DNA of 21,270 nucleotides from the NCBI GenBank assembly GCA_052085365.1, contig JBQDFP010000025.1, positions 1 to 21,270 of the forward strand. Direction: 5' to 3'. Below, piece after piece: positions 1-7,482 of the stretch. Positions within the stretch are counted from its first letter, which is position 1. Every line of letters starts with the position of its first letter. The notes under the pieces were generated by a model. It worked only from the letters and a program-made list of their open reading frames with translations, had not been told where the DNA came from and ran no database searches. The DNA is from Canibacter sp052085365 (GTDB lineage Bacteria; Actinomycetota; Actinomycetes; Actinomycetales; Microbacteriaceae). The translations under genes were made by a program, and so were the position numbers.

Positions 1-49
1 GATGGTACTGCACTCGGGAGGGTGTGGGAGAGTAGGACACCGCCGAACT
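1..49 (+). rRNA. rrf: 5S ribosomal RNA, 3' end (partial)
   Basis: The first bases carry the conserved 3' half of bacterial 5S rRNA: a GGTACTGC segment, a GGGAGAGTAGG segment, and a terminal GCCGAAC that would close helix I with the missing 5' end. The 5' part lies outside the window. A strong terminator follows directly, as expected for the last gene of a 16S-23S-5S operon. The exact 3' end is uncertain by one or two bases. Confidence 0.93.
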
Positions 50-57
50 TCTTCACT

Positions 58-130
58 AAGGCTGTGGAGAGAAAGATTGTTTATCCCAGTGATGGGAGCA
101 GCAATGTTTCTCCCACAGCCTTTTTATTTT
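58..130 (+). terminator. rRNA operon intrinsic terminator (long hairpin plus U-tract)
   Basis: A 10-bp perfect outer stem pairs 58-67 with 113-122. It continues inward with GAGAAA (69-74) against TTTCTC (107-112), leaving A68 bulged, then ATTG (76-79) against CAAT (102-105), and an apical TCCCA (84-88) against TGGGA (93-97). The T-rich tract at 121-130 follows. This is a Rho-independent terminator for the rRNA operon. The minus-strand stop codon of the convergent SRAP gene (124-126) lies inside the T-tract. In the reverse direction the hairpin is not followed by a U-run, so it probably acts efficiently only for the rRNA. Confidence 0.9.
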
Positions 131-813
131 GGCTGCAGAAGTTCAGGGCCATTCCCGCGAAGCGGAGCGACCGCGTATTCGCGCAAATCGAACGATAGTG
201 CGCGAGAGGTTTCAATTACCGCTGGTAACAGATCCGTCCCGAAAACCGACGGATTAAGCCAATCACGGATGAGCTCTTCAGACAGAAACACAGGCATACG
301 GTGATGAAGGTCAGACATGACACCATCGCTGGCCTGGGTCAAAATAGTCGCCGTCAAATGCCAACCGTCACGCGCATTCGTGCCCGGCTCATGCCACCAA
401 CTAAATAGTCCAGCTAAGGGAAGTACTGGCTCCGGTCCAAAAATCGCGTGAGGTACTCGCGCGTTTTTCGGTCCAGTCCACTCGTAGAAAGCAGACACCG
501 GAATGGCGCAGCGAGCGCTTTTGAGCGCAGGGGCGAACGTTCGTTTCTCTGCGACGGTTTCGCTTCGTGCATTGAACGTGGGATACTGGGGTTTGAGTTC
601 TTTAGCCCAAGGAGCGGCTAAAGACCAGAAAGCAGTCTCAAACCTGGCTTCGCCGGTGCGGATATCGGTGAACGCGATAGGCAGCTGTTCAGTTGGTTTC
701 AGATTAAACGTAGATTCAGCGCCTGCTGGTTGAACGGTGATCCAGCTTGCTAAAGCAGTGTCTGCCGCACCTGGAATGACCTCTTCATAATCAACGACAA
801 CGCGTCCACACAT
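124..813 (-). CDS. SRAP domain protein (YedK/HMCES family), abasic-site DNA-protein crosslinker
   Basis: A 229-residue protein whose length fits bacterial SRAP proteins. Family members form a thiazolidine crosslink between the N-terminal Cys2 (exposed after Met removal) and abasic sites in single-stranded DNA, shielding them during replication. All hallmark positions are visible: Cys2 in MCGR, Asn81 in the FNARSET block, Glu111 in the AFYEW block and His171 in HHRMP. The reading frame stays open upstream to 1137. The ATG at 813 is nevertheless the start, because the family requires Met-Cys at the N-terminus and a promoter -10 lies 7 bases ahead of it. There is no Shine-Dalgarno, so the mRNA is probably leaderless. 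The gene converges on the rRNA operon and is divergent from the RGG/TPR gene. No SOS-box-like operator was recognised. Confidence 0.93.
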   Translation of the reverse strand: MCGRVVVDYEEVIPGAADTALASWITVQPAGAESTFNLKPTEQLPIAFTDIRTGEARFETAFWSLAAPWAKELKPQYPTFNARSETVAEKRTFAPALKSARCAIPVSAFYEWTGPKNARVPHAIFGPEPVLPLAGLFSWWHEPGTNARDGWHLTATILTQASDGVMSDLHHRMPVFLSEELIRDWLNPSVFGTDLLPAVIETSRALSFDLREYAVAPLRGNGPELLQPK

Positions 814-819
814 ATTGAC

Positions 820-849
820 AGTGTAGTTTCTGATACTTATTCGTGTCAG
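820..849 (-). promoter_or_regulatory. Promoter of the SRAP gene, leaderless type
   Basis: Read on the minus strand, a -35 CTGACA (plus 844-849) is separated by 18 bases from a -10 TACACT (plus 820-825). The last base of the -10 is followed by 6 bases and then the ATG at 813, so the expected transcription start falls on or next to the A of the start codon. Both hexamers match the housekeeping sigma consensus well (5 of 6 and 4 of 6). Transcript mapping has not been done. Confidence 0.7.
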
Positions 850-863
850 AACTTCGAAACACA

Positions 864-869
864 TAGAAT
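864..869 (+). promoter_or_regulatory. Candidate -10 element of the RGG/TPR gene
   Basis: TAGAAT matches the -10 consensus at 5 of 6 positions and lies about 58 bases before the ATG at 927, which would give a leader of about 50 bases. No convincing -35 hexamer is seen 16-18 bases upstream. The site sits in the same 113-base divergent region as the SRAP promoter. Confidence 0.35.
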
Positions 870-926
870 TTATATCGCATTCACACCCCAAAGCGGGCGA
901 ATGTACATAGCAAAATAGGGGAGAAC

Positions 927-2783
927 ATGAGCGAGCGGAATAACCGTGACTACGGACCGCGTCATCGGCGCGAAGATGACCGTCGGCCATCGAACGGGCG
1001 CGACGACCGTCGAAACAATAGTCGAGACGGCGCAAACTCAGACCGCGGTGGCTACCGTGGCAACTCCTCTTCACGCGACGACTCCCGCGGCTACCGTGGC
1101 GGTCAAGAACGAGACCAGGCGGGTAATCGCGGCTCACAAGACCGCGAGCGTGGTGGCTATCGCGGACGAAACAACGATCAGGACCGGGGTCGTGGCGGTT
1201 TCCGCAATGATCGGAACGACCGAAGCTACCGGAACAATCGCGATGGTGACCAGGGGGAACGTCGCGACCGTGATGGTCGTGGCGGCTACCGAGGTGACCG
1301 GAACCCTCGAAACGATCGCAACGATCGTGGCGGGTACCAAGGTAACCGGGACGATCGAAACGACCGCGGTGGATATCGTGGTGACCGAGATCGGAATGAC
1401 CGTGGCGGCTACCGTGGCCAGCGGAACGAACGGGACAACCGTGGCGGGTACCGAGGCGATCGCAATGACCGCAAAGTTCGCGGTGGATTTCGTGAAGAGC
1501 GCCGGGACAGTCAGCGGGAGAACTTCAGAAACGATCGTGATGATCGTGGTGGTTACCGGAAAGAGCGTAACAACTCACACGAAGGCGGGCGTTTCGACCG
1601 TCAACGTGACGATCGTAGTGATCGCGGTGGGTACCGGAACGACCGTAATGATCGGAATACCCGGCATGATCGTGGCGGCTATCGTGGTGACCGAGATCGG
1701 AATGACCGAGGTGGGTACCAAGGTGATCGTCGTGCGCGTGATGATCGTGACGGCTACCGTGGCGAGCGGGATAACCGTAGTGGGTACGGCGGTGAGCGTC
1801 GCGATCGAAACGATCGAAATGATCGAAACGAGCGCGGAGCGTACCGCGGTAATCGAGACCGGAACGGTCGGCGCGAAAGCGGACGCTTTGACCGGAAGCA
1901 GGACGACCAACGCGGCAACAAGAACTTTGGGCGAGGCGGCACTCGTGGTGGCGGGAGAAGCGACCGTGGCGGGCAAGATCGTGAATACACTGAGGCGGAG
2001 CGCCTGCAGCACGAGCTACGTCCGATTCGTGCGGCACACGAAGATCCAGAAATTCCAGAAGACATTACCGCGAAAGACCTGCCCACAGGTGCGCGCAATG
2101 AATTGAAGACACTCGAGAAAGACCTCGCGGAGTTCGTGGCGCGTCACCTTGCCATGGTGGCAAAGCTGATCCACACCGACCCAGAAGCTGCTCACGCACA
2201 CGCCCTGTCTGCTGCGCGACGGGCAGGACGTATTCCTGTCGCGCGCGAAACACTCGCTATGACCGCGTACGCGCGAGAAGATTTTGCGATGACGCTGCGA
2301 GAGCTGCGCACCTACCGTCGGCTCACAGGCAAAGACACCCACCTTGCGCTCATGGTTGACAGTGAACGCGGAATGGGCCGCCCCGAGAAAGCACTCGAAA
2401 CCGCGCGTGACGTTGACCTCAGCACGCTCACCACTGAGCAACGGGTGCACACCGCTATTGCAGTGTCAGGTGCCCGACTCGACCTTGGGCAAACAAAAGA
2501 AGCACTGCTCGAACTTGAGATTCCAGAATTAAACCCGAACAAGGCATTTCTTTGGAGTGCTGAACTATTCCGCGCCTATGCGGCAGTGCTTGAAGATTTG
2601 GGACGGGAAAGCGACGCTAAAAAGTGGAGTGCTCGCGCTGACGAAGCTGAAGATGCAATCGTTGAAGCCTTCGGTGGCGATGAGATTGAAATCTTTGAGA
2701 TCGAAGAACTCGAAGATGGAGCGGTAGAAATCCCGCTCGACGAGAAGACATCGAACGATGAGGTACGCGAGGAGACCGAGTAA
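927..2783 (+). CDS. RGG-repeat protein with C-terminal TPR-like domain
   Basis: A 618-residue protein in two parts. Residues about 1-350 are low complexity, almost only Arg, Asp, Gly, Asn and Tyr, with 13 exact RGG(Y/F) motifs plus variants spaced by D/R/N-rich linkers. Residues about 355-590 are an alpha-helical, TPR-like domain rich in paired Ala/Leu helices, followed by a strongly acidic tail. Position immediately before the HAD phosphatase and tlyA matches the Rv1691 TPR-type protein of mycobacteria (established gene order, recalled from memory). RGG boxes generally bind RNA and promote condensation, so an RNA- or ribosome-associated role is inferred, not shown. I recall similar proteins being labelled 'primosomal protein' in Microbacteriaceae, a name with no support in this sequence. 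The ATG follows an AGGGGAG Shine-Dalgarno at 917-923 with a short 3-base spacer. Confidence 0.85.
   Translation: MSERNNRDYGPRHRREDDRRPSNGRDDRRNNSRDGANSDRGGYRGNSSSRDDSRGYRGGQERDQAGNRGSQDRERGGYRGRNNDQDRGRGGFRNDRNDRSYRNNRDGDQGERRDRDGRGGYRGDRNPRNDRNDRGGYQGNRDDRNDRGGYRGDRDRNDRGGYRGQRNERDNRGGYRGDRNDRKVRGGFREERRDSQRENFRNDRDDRGGYRKERNNSHEGGRFDRQRDDRSDRGGYRNDRNDRNTRHDRGGYRGDRDRNDRGGYQGDRRARDDRDGYRGERDNRSGYGGERRDRNDRNDRNERGAYRGNRDRNGRRESGRFDRKQDDQRGNKNFGRGGTRGGGRSDRGGQDREYTEAERLQHELRPIRAAHEDPEIPEDITAKDLPTGARNELKTLEKDLAEFVARHLAMVAKLIHTDPEAAHAHALSAARRAGRIPVARETLAMTAYAREDFAMTLRELRTYRRLTGKDTHLALMVDSERGMGRPEKALETARDVDLSTLTTEQRVHTAIAVSGARLDLGQTKEALLELEIPELNPNKAFLWSAELFRAYAAVLEDLGRESDAKKWSARADEAEDAIVEAFGGDEIEIFEIEELEDGAVEIPLDEKTSNDEVREETE
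1020..1990 (+). repeat. Degenerate coding tandem repeats encoding RGGY(R/Q)G D/R/N units
   Basis: This stretch encodes irregular units of about 12-25 codons built on RGG(Y/F) followed by D-R-N linkers. Most units have diverged synonymously, but bases 1374-1402 and 1680-1708 are an exact 29-base direct repeat, 306 bases (102 codons) apart and in the same frame. The pattern suggests in-frame expansion by slippage or unequal recombination. Units are coding throughout, not intergenic spacers. Confidence 0.85.
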
Positions 2784-2784
2784 G

Positions 2785-3822
2785 TTGGCAATGTTTCGAC
2801 GTGAAACTGCGGTTGGTCCGGAGCCCATACACGGGTATGAGCTGGTGCTCGCGGATCTTGATGGTGTGGTTTACAAAGGCGGAGCTGAGATTCCCGATGC
2901 GGTGCCTTCGCTGAATCGAGTCGCCGAAACAGCGCGTGTGGGCTATGTGACCAATAACGCAGCCCGTACCGATGAGACCGTCGCCGCACAACTGCGATCT
3001 TTTGGGTTGCATGCGAACGCAGCAGACATCATCACGTCGCCGCAGGCTGCTATTCAGGTCTTGCGCGACAAGGTCGCACCTGGCGCTCTCATTATGGTGG
3101 TTGGCGGGCCGGGCATTACGGTTGAGCTGGAAAAAGCCGGCTACCGTCACACGCGCAATGCTGATGAGGGGCCCGACGCCGTCTTGCAAGGATTTTCGCC
3201 AGAACTTGCGTGGAAAGACCTCGCTGAGGCAGCTTTCGCGTTACAAGAGTTCCCCGGTCAAGAGCCAATTCCTTGGGTAGCGACCAACACCGACTGGACC
3301 CTGCCACAAGAACGCGGGCTCGCTCCTGGCAACGGCACCATGGTGTCGGCAGTACACACCGCTGTACAGCGGCTTCCCGAGTTTGCGGGTAAACCAGAAA
3401 CGCCAATCTTTGAGGCAGCATTTGAGCGTTTCGGCTCACGAAATGCGCTTATGATTGGTGACCGGCTCGACACCGACATCCAGGGGGCGGTTGCCAGCGG
3501 TATTGATGCGCTGCATGTGCTTACCGGAGTCGACCGGCCGAAACAGTTACTTGCGGCAGCGAAAAACATGCGTCCGAAATTTATTGTGCCCACACTCGCG
3601 GGCATGTTTGAAAAGTATCCGGAAACCATCGTCCGTAAAGACGGTGCTCATCAGATTGGTGATGCACGCGTACGGATGGACGGTCATATTGTTCAGGTGG
3701 TGCGTGAAGGCACTGATCCACTCAACCTGTTACGCGCAGCATGTTCAGCGATTTGGGCGTCAGGGCTCGCAATATATGGACTGAAAGTTCCAGAAATCTT
3801 GGTCGAAGACCACTGGCTGTAG
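2785..3822 (+). CDS. HAD-superfamily phosphatase, class IIA (glycerol-3-phosphate phosphatase-like)
   Basis: A protein of about 345 residues related to NagD/AraL-type HAD hydrolases. Motif I is DLDGVVY, with the nucleophile Asp and the general-acid Asp two residues later. Motif II is VTNNA, a Lys follows in AGKPE, and motif IV is GDRLDTD. An additional C-terminal segment of about 90 residues resembles that of the mycobacterial neighbour Rv1692, described as a D,L-glycerol-3-phosphate phosphatase that recycles glycerol from phospholipid turnover. The same substrate here is inference from synteny. The start is uncertain: TTG 2785 follows the upstream stop by one base and has GGAG 10 bases ahead; ATG 2791 and ATG 2758 are in-frame alternatives. 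Confidence 0.85.
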   Translation: MAMFRRETAVGPEPIHGYELVLADLDGVVYKGGAEIPDAVPSLNRVAETARVGYVTNNAARTDETVAAQLRSFGLHANAADIITSPQAAIQVLRDKVAPGALIMVVGGPGITVELEKAGYRHTRNADEGPDAVLQGFSPELAWKDLAEAAFALQEFPGQEPIPWVATNTDWTLPQERGLAPGNGTMVSAVHTAVQRLPEFAGKPETPIFEAAFERFGSRNALMIGDRLDTDIQGAVASGIDALHVLTGVDRPKQLLAAAKNMRPKFIVPTLAGMFEKYPETIVRKDGAHQIGDARVRMDGHIVQVVREGTDPLNLLRAACSAIWASGLAIYGLKVPEILVEDHWL

Positions 3823-3839
3823 GAACTTATTCACATCCT

Positions 3840-3868
3840 CTGACGTGGAAAGCGTGTTTCGGTAGACT
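3840..3868 (+). promoter_or_regulatory. Promoter of the small ORF-tlyA-nadK-recN operon, leaderless type
   Basis: CTGACG (3840-3845) as -35, a 17-base spacer, and TAGACT (3863-3868) as -10. Six bases after the -10 comes GTG 3875, so the predicted start of transcription coincides with the start codon of the small ORF. This is the best-formed internal promoter of the window and would feed the whole tlyA-nadK-recN run. Confidence 0.7.
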
Positions 3869-3874
3869 TACGGT

Positions 3875-4027
3875 GTGGATCACAACCAACAGCACCAAAA
3901 CGACGACGGTCTCATCAACGAGCTCGCATTAGTTGAGGCGCAACCGCTTGAAGAACGTGCTGAAGGGTTCCAGAAACTCTATGAACAGCTGGTTGACCAG
4001 CTGCAGAGTTCGGACGGAAATCAGTGA
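3875..4027 (+). CDS. Conserved small protein (50 aa) upstream of tlyA, Rv1693-like by position
   Basis: A 50-codon ORF starts at GTG 3875 and ends at TGA 4025-4027, directly abutting the tlyA ATG at 4028. The product begins VDHNQQHQ and is acidic, Gln-rich and predicted helical, with an amphipathic segment around GFQKLYEQLVDQL. Its position between the HAD phosphatase and tlyA equals that of the small hypothetical Rv1693 in mycobacteria. It has no Shine-Dalgarno but sits exactly at the predicted +1 of a good promoter, which supports a leaderless start. Function is unknown. Its short length makes it easy for gene finders to miss. Alternatively it could be only a leader peptide that couples translation into tlyA. 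Confidence 0.72.
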   Translation: MDHNQQHQNDDGLINELALVEAQPLEERAEGFQKLYEQLVDQLQSSDGNQ

Positions 4028-4873
4028 ATGGTTCAGCGATCGACATGGCACGGTGAACCAGAACGGCTCGATAAAGCGCTCGCGCACTTGGGGTTAGCGC
4101 GCTCACGAAGCCATGCTGCAGAACTCATCCTCGATTCCCGTGTTCGGCACGGCAATAAAATGGCGAAGAAATCGGCAGCTTCTGTGCGCGACGGGGACAA
4201 CCTCACGGTTATTGGTGAAGAAAAATATGTCAGCCGTGCCGCAAAAAAACTCGATGCGGCACTCGACTCGTTTGACGTCGACGCAAGCGATCTGTGTGCG
4301 CTTGACATCGGTGCGTCGACCGGAGGATTCACCCAAGTGCTGCTCGAACGCGGCGCAACAACGGTAATTGCGCTCGATGTGGGACACGACCAGCTAGACC
4401 CGAAAATCCGCCATGATGCTCGAGTAAGTGTGGTCGAGGGCTGTAATGCACGCTATCTTGAGCGAGACGAACTCGTTACGCTCAGTGGTACCAGTGACGA
4501 GATTGATCTGATTGTGGGCGATCTGTCATTTATTTCACTGTCACTCATTTTGCCGGCGATGCGTCGCGTCTCGACACCGCACACACAAGCCGTGATGCTC
4601 ATCAAACCGCAGTTCGAAGTGGGACGAGAACACCTGTCTAACGGAATCGTCCGAGACCCGACCGCGCATGCAGCCGCAATTCACCGGGTCTTCCTCGCCG
4701 CCGTAGAATCAGGGTTTACGCCGGTAGCGCTCGCACCGTCACCTATTTTCGGGCAGCATGGAAATCGCGAATATTTAGTGCACCTTGTGTCCGATGCTCA
4801 GCCCAATCCGACAGAATGGGACGAAATGATCACACGATTGACACTTTCACCGAGCGAAGGGGGCAAGCAGTGA
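4028..4873 (+). CDS. tlyA: TlyA family rRNA 2'-O-methyltransferase
   Basis: A 281-residue protein with an N-terminal S4-like RNA-binding domain (about residues 10-65) and an FtsJ-type Rossmann methyltransferase domain. The SAM-binding loop is DIGASTGGF (93-101). The K-D-K-E catalytic tetrad is readable as Lys74 (SRAAKKL), Asp165 (GDLSF), Lys193 (IKPQFE) and Glu248 (NREYL). In mycobacteria TlyA methylates cytidines of 16S and 23S rRNA and is needed for capreomycin/viomycin sensitivity. Whether this one modifies one or both subunits cannot be read from sequence. It starts one base after the small ORF's stop, and its own stop overlaps the nadK start by four bases. Confidence 0.95.
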   Translation: MVQRSTWHGEPERLDKALAHLGLARSRSHAAELILDSRVRHGNKMAKKSAASVRDGDNLTVIGEEKYVSRAAKKLDAALDSFDVDASDLCALDIGASTGGFTQVLLERGATTVIALDVGHDQLDPKIRHDARVSVVEGCNARYLERDELVTLSGTSDEIDLIVGDLSFISLSLILPAMRRVSTPHTQAVMLIKPQFEVGREHLSNGIVRDPTAHAAAIHRVFLAAVESGFTPVALAPSPIFGQHGNREYLVHLVSDAQPNPTEWDEMITRLTLSPSEGGKQ

Positions 4874-5781
4874 GCGCAGAAGACCCTCGATACATGCTTG
4901 TCATTTCGCATACTGCGAGACCCGAAGCCATTACCGCAACGCAGCAGGTGATTCAGTTCCTGCGCACCCAAGGCATCGCCCCGGTCATGGTGTCAGAAGA
5001 CCGCACCCAGTATGAACCGCACCTTGCCCCCACACAGCCACTTGAACTCGGTCAAGAGGTGGCACTCAGCGACATTGAAGTCGCGATCGTGCTCGGCGGC
5101 GACGGAACAATCCTGCGAGCTGCTGAAGTTGTGCGCGGGTCGAACTGCCCGATTGCAACCGTCAACCTTGGCCACGTTGGATTCCTCGCAGAAATGGAGA
5201 GTCATGACCTCGAAACGACGCTTGAACGTGTCTTGGCTCGTGACTACACCGTTGAAGAACGCACCACCCTTGATGTACGGGTCATCGTAGACGATGAAGT
5301 GAAAGCTGAAACCTGGGCGGTGAACGAAGCAACTGTCGAAAAACAGGAACGCATGATCGAAGTTTCTATCGGCGTGGACCATCGGCCACTTTCAACATTC
5401 GGATGTGACGGTGTCGTCATGTCCACACCCACAGGCTCAACCGCGTATGCCTTTTCTGCAGGCGGTCCAGTCGTGTGGCCTGGCGTGAATGCCGTACTGA
5501 TGGTGCCCATTGCCGCGCACGCACTGTTTAGCCGTCCTCTTGTGGTCGGCCCTGGTTCAGTTCTCGAGACACAAGTTTCGCCGGAAAGCCCTGCCGCCGC
5601 ATACCTGTGGTGTGATGGTCGCCGTCGTGTAGAACTTGAACCCGGCGCCCGTGTCGAAGTGCGCACGTCCTCAGAACCAGTACGTCTTGCCCGGCTATTC
5701 CAGGGGGTTTTCACTGACCGTCTCGTTCAGAAATTTCACCTTCCCGTTTCTGGCTGGCGACGCCAAGGAGCGGTCGAATGA
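4870..5781 (+). CDS. nadK: NAD kinase (ATP/polyphosphate-dependent)
   Basis: A 303-residue cytoplasmic enzyme phosphorylating NAD to NADP. The diagnostic GGDGT motif is at residues 76-80, the NE dyad at 152-153 and the TPTGSTAY loop at 186-193, followed by the conserved PIAAHALFSRP segment. The frame is open upstream to 4816. GTG 4870 is preferred because GAAGGGGG lies at 4856-4863 with a 6-base spacer and gives a GTGA overlap with the tlyA stop. Its own stop overlaps the recN ATG (ATGA). The tlyA-nadK-recN order is conserved across Actinobacteria. Confidence 0.96.
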   Translation: MSAEDPRYMLVISHTARPEAITATQQVIQFLRTQGIAPVMVSEDRTQYEPHLAPTQPLELGQEVALSDIEVAIVLGGDGTILRAAEVVRGSNCPIATVNLGHVGFLAEMESHDLETTLERVLARDYTVEERTTLDVRVIVDDEVKAETWAVNEATVEKQERMIEVSIGVDHRPLSTFGCDGVVMSTPTGSTAYAFSAGGPVVWPGVNAVLMVPIAAHALFSRPLVVGPGSVLETQVSPESPAAAYLWCDGRRRVELEPGARVEVRTSSEPVRLARLFQGVFTDRLVQKFHLPVSGWRRQGAVE

Positions 5782-7466
5782 TCGAGGAACTCTCGATTCA
5801 CGACCTCGGCGTAATCGCCGACGCGAAACTGCCACTCGGCCCCGGGTTCACCGCGATCACTGGTGAAACCGGTGCCGGTAAAACGATGGTGGTCACAGCC
5901 CTCGGGCTGCTGATGGGACACCGCAGTGATGCTGGCCTCGTCCGTAGCGGTGCAGACCGAGCCCGTGTTGCTGGAGCGATCTCAACTGCGAAACCAGAAG
6001 TCGCAGAAATCGTTGACGATGCTGGCGGCGATATCGAAGATGATGAACTCCTACTGTCGCGAAGTGTCAGCTCAGAAGGGCGAAGCCGGGCAACGGTCGG
6101 CGGTACACGAGCACCTGTAGCCACCCTCTCCGAGCTCGCCACGCATCTCTTTTGTGTGCACGGACAATCCGAGCAACTCAGACTCCGGTCAACGAAAGAG
6201 CAACGCGACACCCTTGACCGCTTTGGTGGCGCCGAGATCGCTCGCGCGCTTTCCAACTATCAAGACGCACACGAACGTCGACGTCGGCTCGAAGCTGAGT
6301 ACCATGAAATTACCGGTGACCGTGAAGCTCGACGACGTGAAGCTGAACAATTACGAGCCGAAGTGAACCAGATAGTCTCGGTGGATCCACAACCAGACGA
6401 AGACACCGAGCTTGACGACCAACTTGAACGTCTCAGCAATCTGGAAGCGTTGCGTTCCGCCGCAGCACAAGCAAACGCCGCTCTAGCGGACGAAGACGGT
6501 GACCCGCTACAGCCCGATGGGCGCACACTGATCGGGCATGCGCAGCAAGCGCTCGCCGCTGTCGTCGATGTTGACGCGCAACTTTCCCAGGTTCACGATG
6601 CCGTCGCAAGCCTCGCCGCTCAACTCGACGACATTGCAGTCGACCTCACCAGGTACATGAGTGACCTTGATGGCGAAGGGCCAGCACAGCTTGCCGAAGC
6701 GCAAGAACGCAAATCTCAACTCGACGCGTTGAAACGAAACTTCGGCCCTGAACTTGCAGATGTGCTCGCGTATATTGCTTCAGCAAGTGAGCGACTTGTC
6801 CTGCTCGACGATGACGACACTCGTATCGAGCAGCTCGCTGGCGAGTTACAACGAGCAATTGAAGACGAGACCCGCACCGCAGCGACGCTCAGTGATCACC
6901 GTCACACCGCAGCAACCACACTTGCGCAACGAGTGACTCAAGAACTCAAGCAGCTGGCGCTGCCTGATGCGCAGTTTGATGTAGACGTCACCGATACTGA
7001 CTGCGCTGCCCACGGCGCAAATGACGTGAAGTTTCTGCTGCGCAGCCATCCCGGGGGCGCTCCCAGACCGCTCGCAAAAAGTGCGTCAGGTGGTGAGCTT
7101 TCACGCATTATGCTTGCACTTGAAGTCGTAGTGTCAGAAACAGACCCGGTGCCGACGTTCGTGTTTGACGAAGTCGATGCTGGCATCGGTGGTGCGGCGG
7201 CGATCGAAATCGGACGTAGACTCAAACGACTGTCGCAGCAGGCGCAGGTCATTGTGGTCACTCACTTGGCGCAGGTTGCAGCGTTCGCAAACAACCACCT
7301 CCGTGTCGTGAAAGACTCATCCGGGTCGTTCACCGAATCAAGTTGCCAGCGCCTCGCAGAAGACGAACGCGAGAACGAAATGGCACGGCTCCTTTCTGGC
7401 CTGGACCACTCAGAAAGTGCACTGCAACACGCACGCGAACTTCTTGAATTAGGCACTGCCGCCTAG
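5778..7466 (+). CDS. recN: DNA repair protein RecN (SMC-like ATPase)
   Basis: A 562-residue SMC-like protein. Walker A is GETGAGKT (29-36). A long helical, charge-rich coiled-coil middle spans about residues 150-390. The ABC signature SGGELSR falls near residue 437 and Walker B FVFDEVDAGIGG near 460-470, followed by the VVTHLAQVAAFA segment. RecN helps recombinational repair of double-strand breaks, working with RecA. The ATG overlaps the nadK stop by four bases and is preceded by AAGGAG (5765-5770). Length is normal for the family. Confidence 0.97.
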   Translation: MIEELSIHDLGVIADAKLPLGPGFTAITGETGAGKTMVVTALGLLMGHRSDAGLVRSGADRARVAGAISTAKPEVAEIVDDAGGDIEDDELLLSRSVSSEGRSRATVGGTRAPVATLSELATHLFCVHGQSEQLRLRSTKEQRDTLDRFGGAEIARALSNYQDAHERRRRLEAEYHEITGDREARRREAEQLRAEVNQIVSVDPQPDEDTELDDQLERLSNLEALRSAAAQANAALADEDGDPLQPDGRTLIGHAQQALAAVVDVDAQLSQVHDAVASLAAQLDDIAVDLTRYMSDLDGEGPAQLAEAQERKSQLDALKRNFGPELADVLAYIASASERLVLLDDDDTRIEQLAGELQRAIEDETRTAATLSDHRHTAATTLAQRVTQELKQLALPDAQFDVDVTDTDCAAHGANDVKFLLRSHPGGAPRPLAKSASGGELSRIMLALEVVVSETDPVPTFVFDEVDAGIGGAAAIEIGRRLKRLSQQAQVIVVTHLAQVAAFANNHLRVVKDSSGSFTESSCQRLAEDERENEMARLLSGLDHSESALQHARELLELGTAA

Positions 7467-7469
7467 TGC

Positions 7470-7475
7470 TACTCT
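7470..7475 (+). promoter_or_regulatory. -10 element of the AI-2E-family gene, leaderless type
   Basis: TACTCT ends 7 bases before ATG 7483, and the intervening bases contain no Shine-Dalgarno. A TTGAAT at 7444-7449 could be a -35 but the spacer would be 20 bases, so the -35 is uncertain. The -10 lies just past the recN stop codon. Confidence 0.5.
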
Positions 7476-7482
7476 CATCTCT

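Noticed and set aside
814..1137. N-terminal extension of the SRAP reading frame to 1137
   Set aside because: SRAP activity needs Cys at position 2 after the initiator Met, and the extension is antisense to the RGG gene. A promoter sits just ahead of the ATG at 813.
1020..1990. Repeat array considered as CRISPR-like
   Set aside because: Units vary in length, lack constant spacers and stay in one reading frame encoding RGG motifs; no cas genes are nearby.
1525..2098. Several long minus-strand ORFs opposite the RGG repeats
   Set aside because: They are His/Asp/Arg- or Ile/Val/Thr-rich mirror images of the repeats, have no domains, and overlap each other in different frames.
946..2106. A 386-codon open frame (+1 relative to the RGG gene), rich in Thr, Val and Ala
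   Set aside because: Shifting the repetitive GAC-CGT/GGT codons by one base gives ACC-GTG-type codons without stops. There is no own ribosome binding site, and the in-frame RGG product continues into a recognisable TPR-like domain, so this is a composition shadow.
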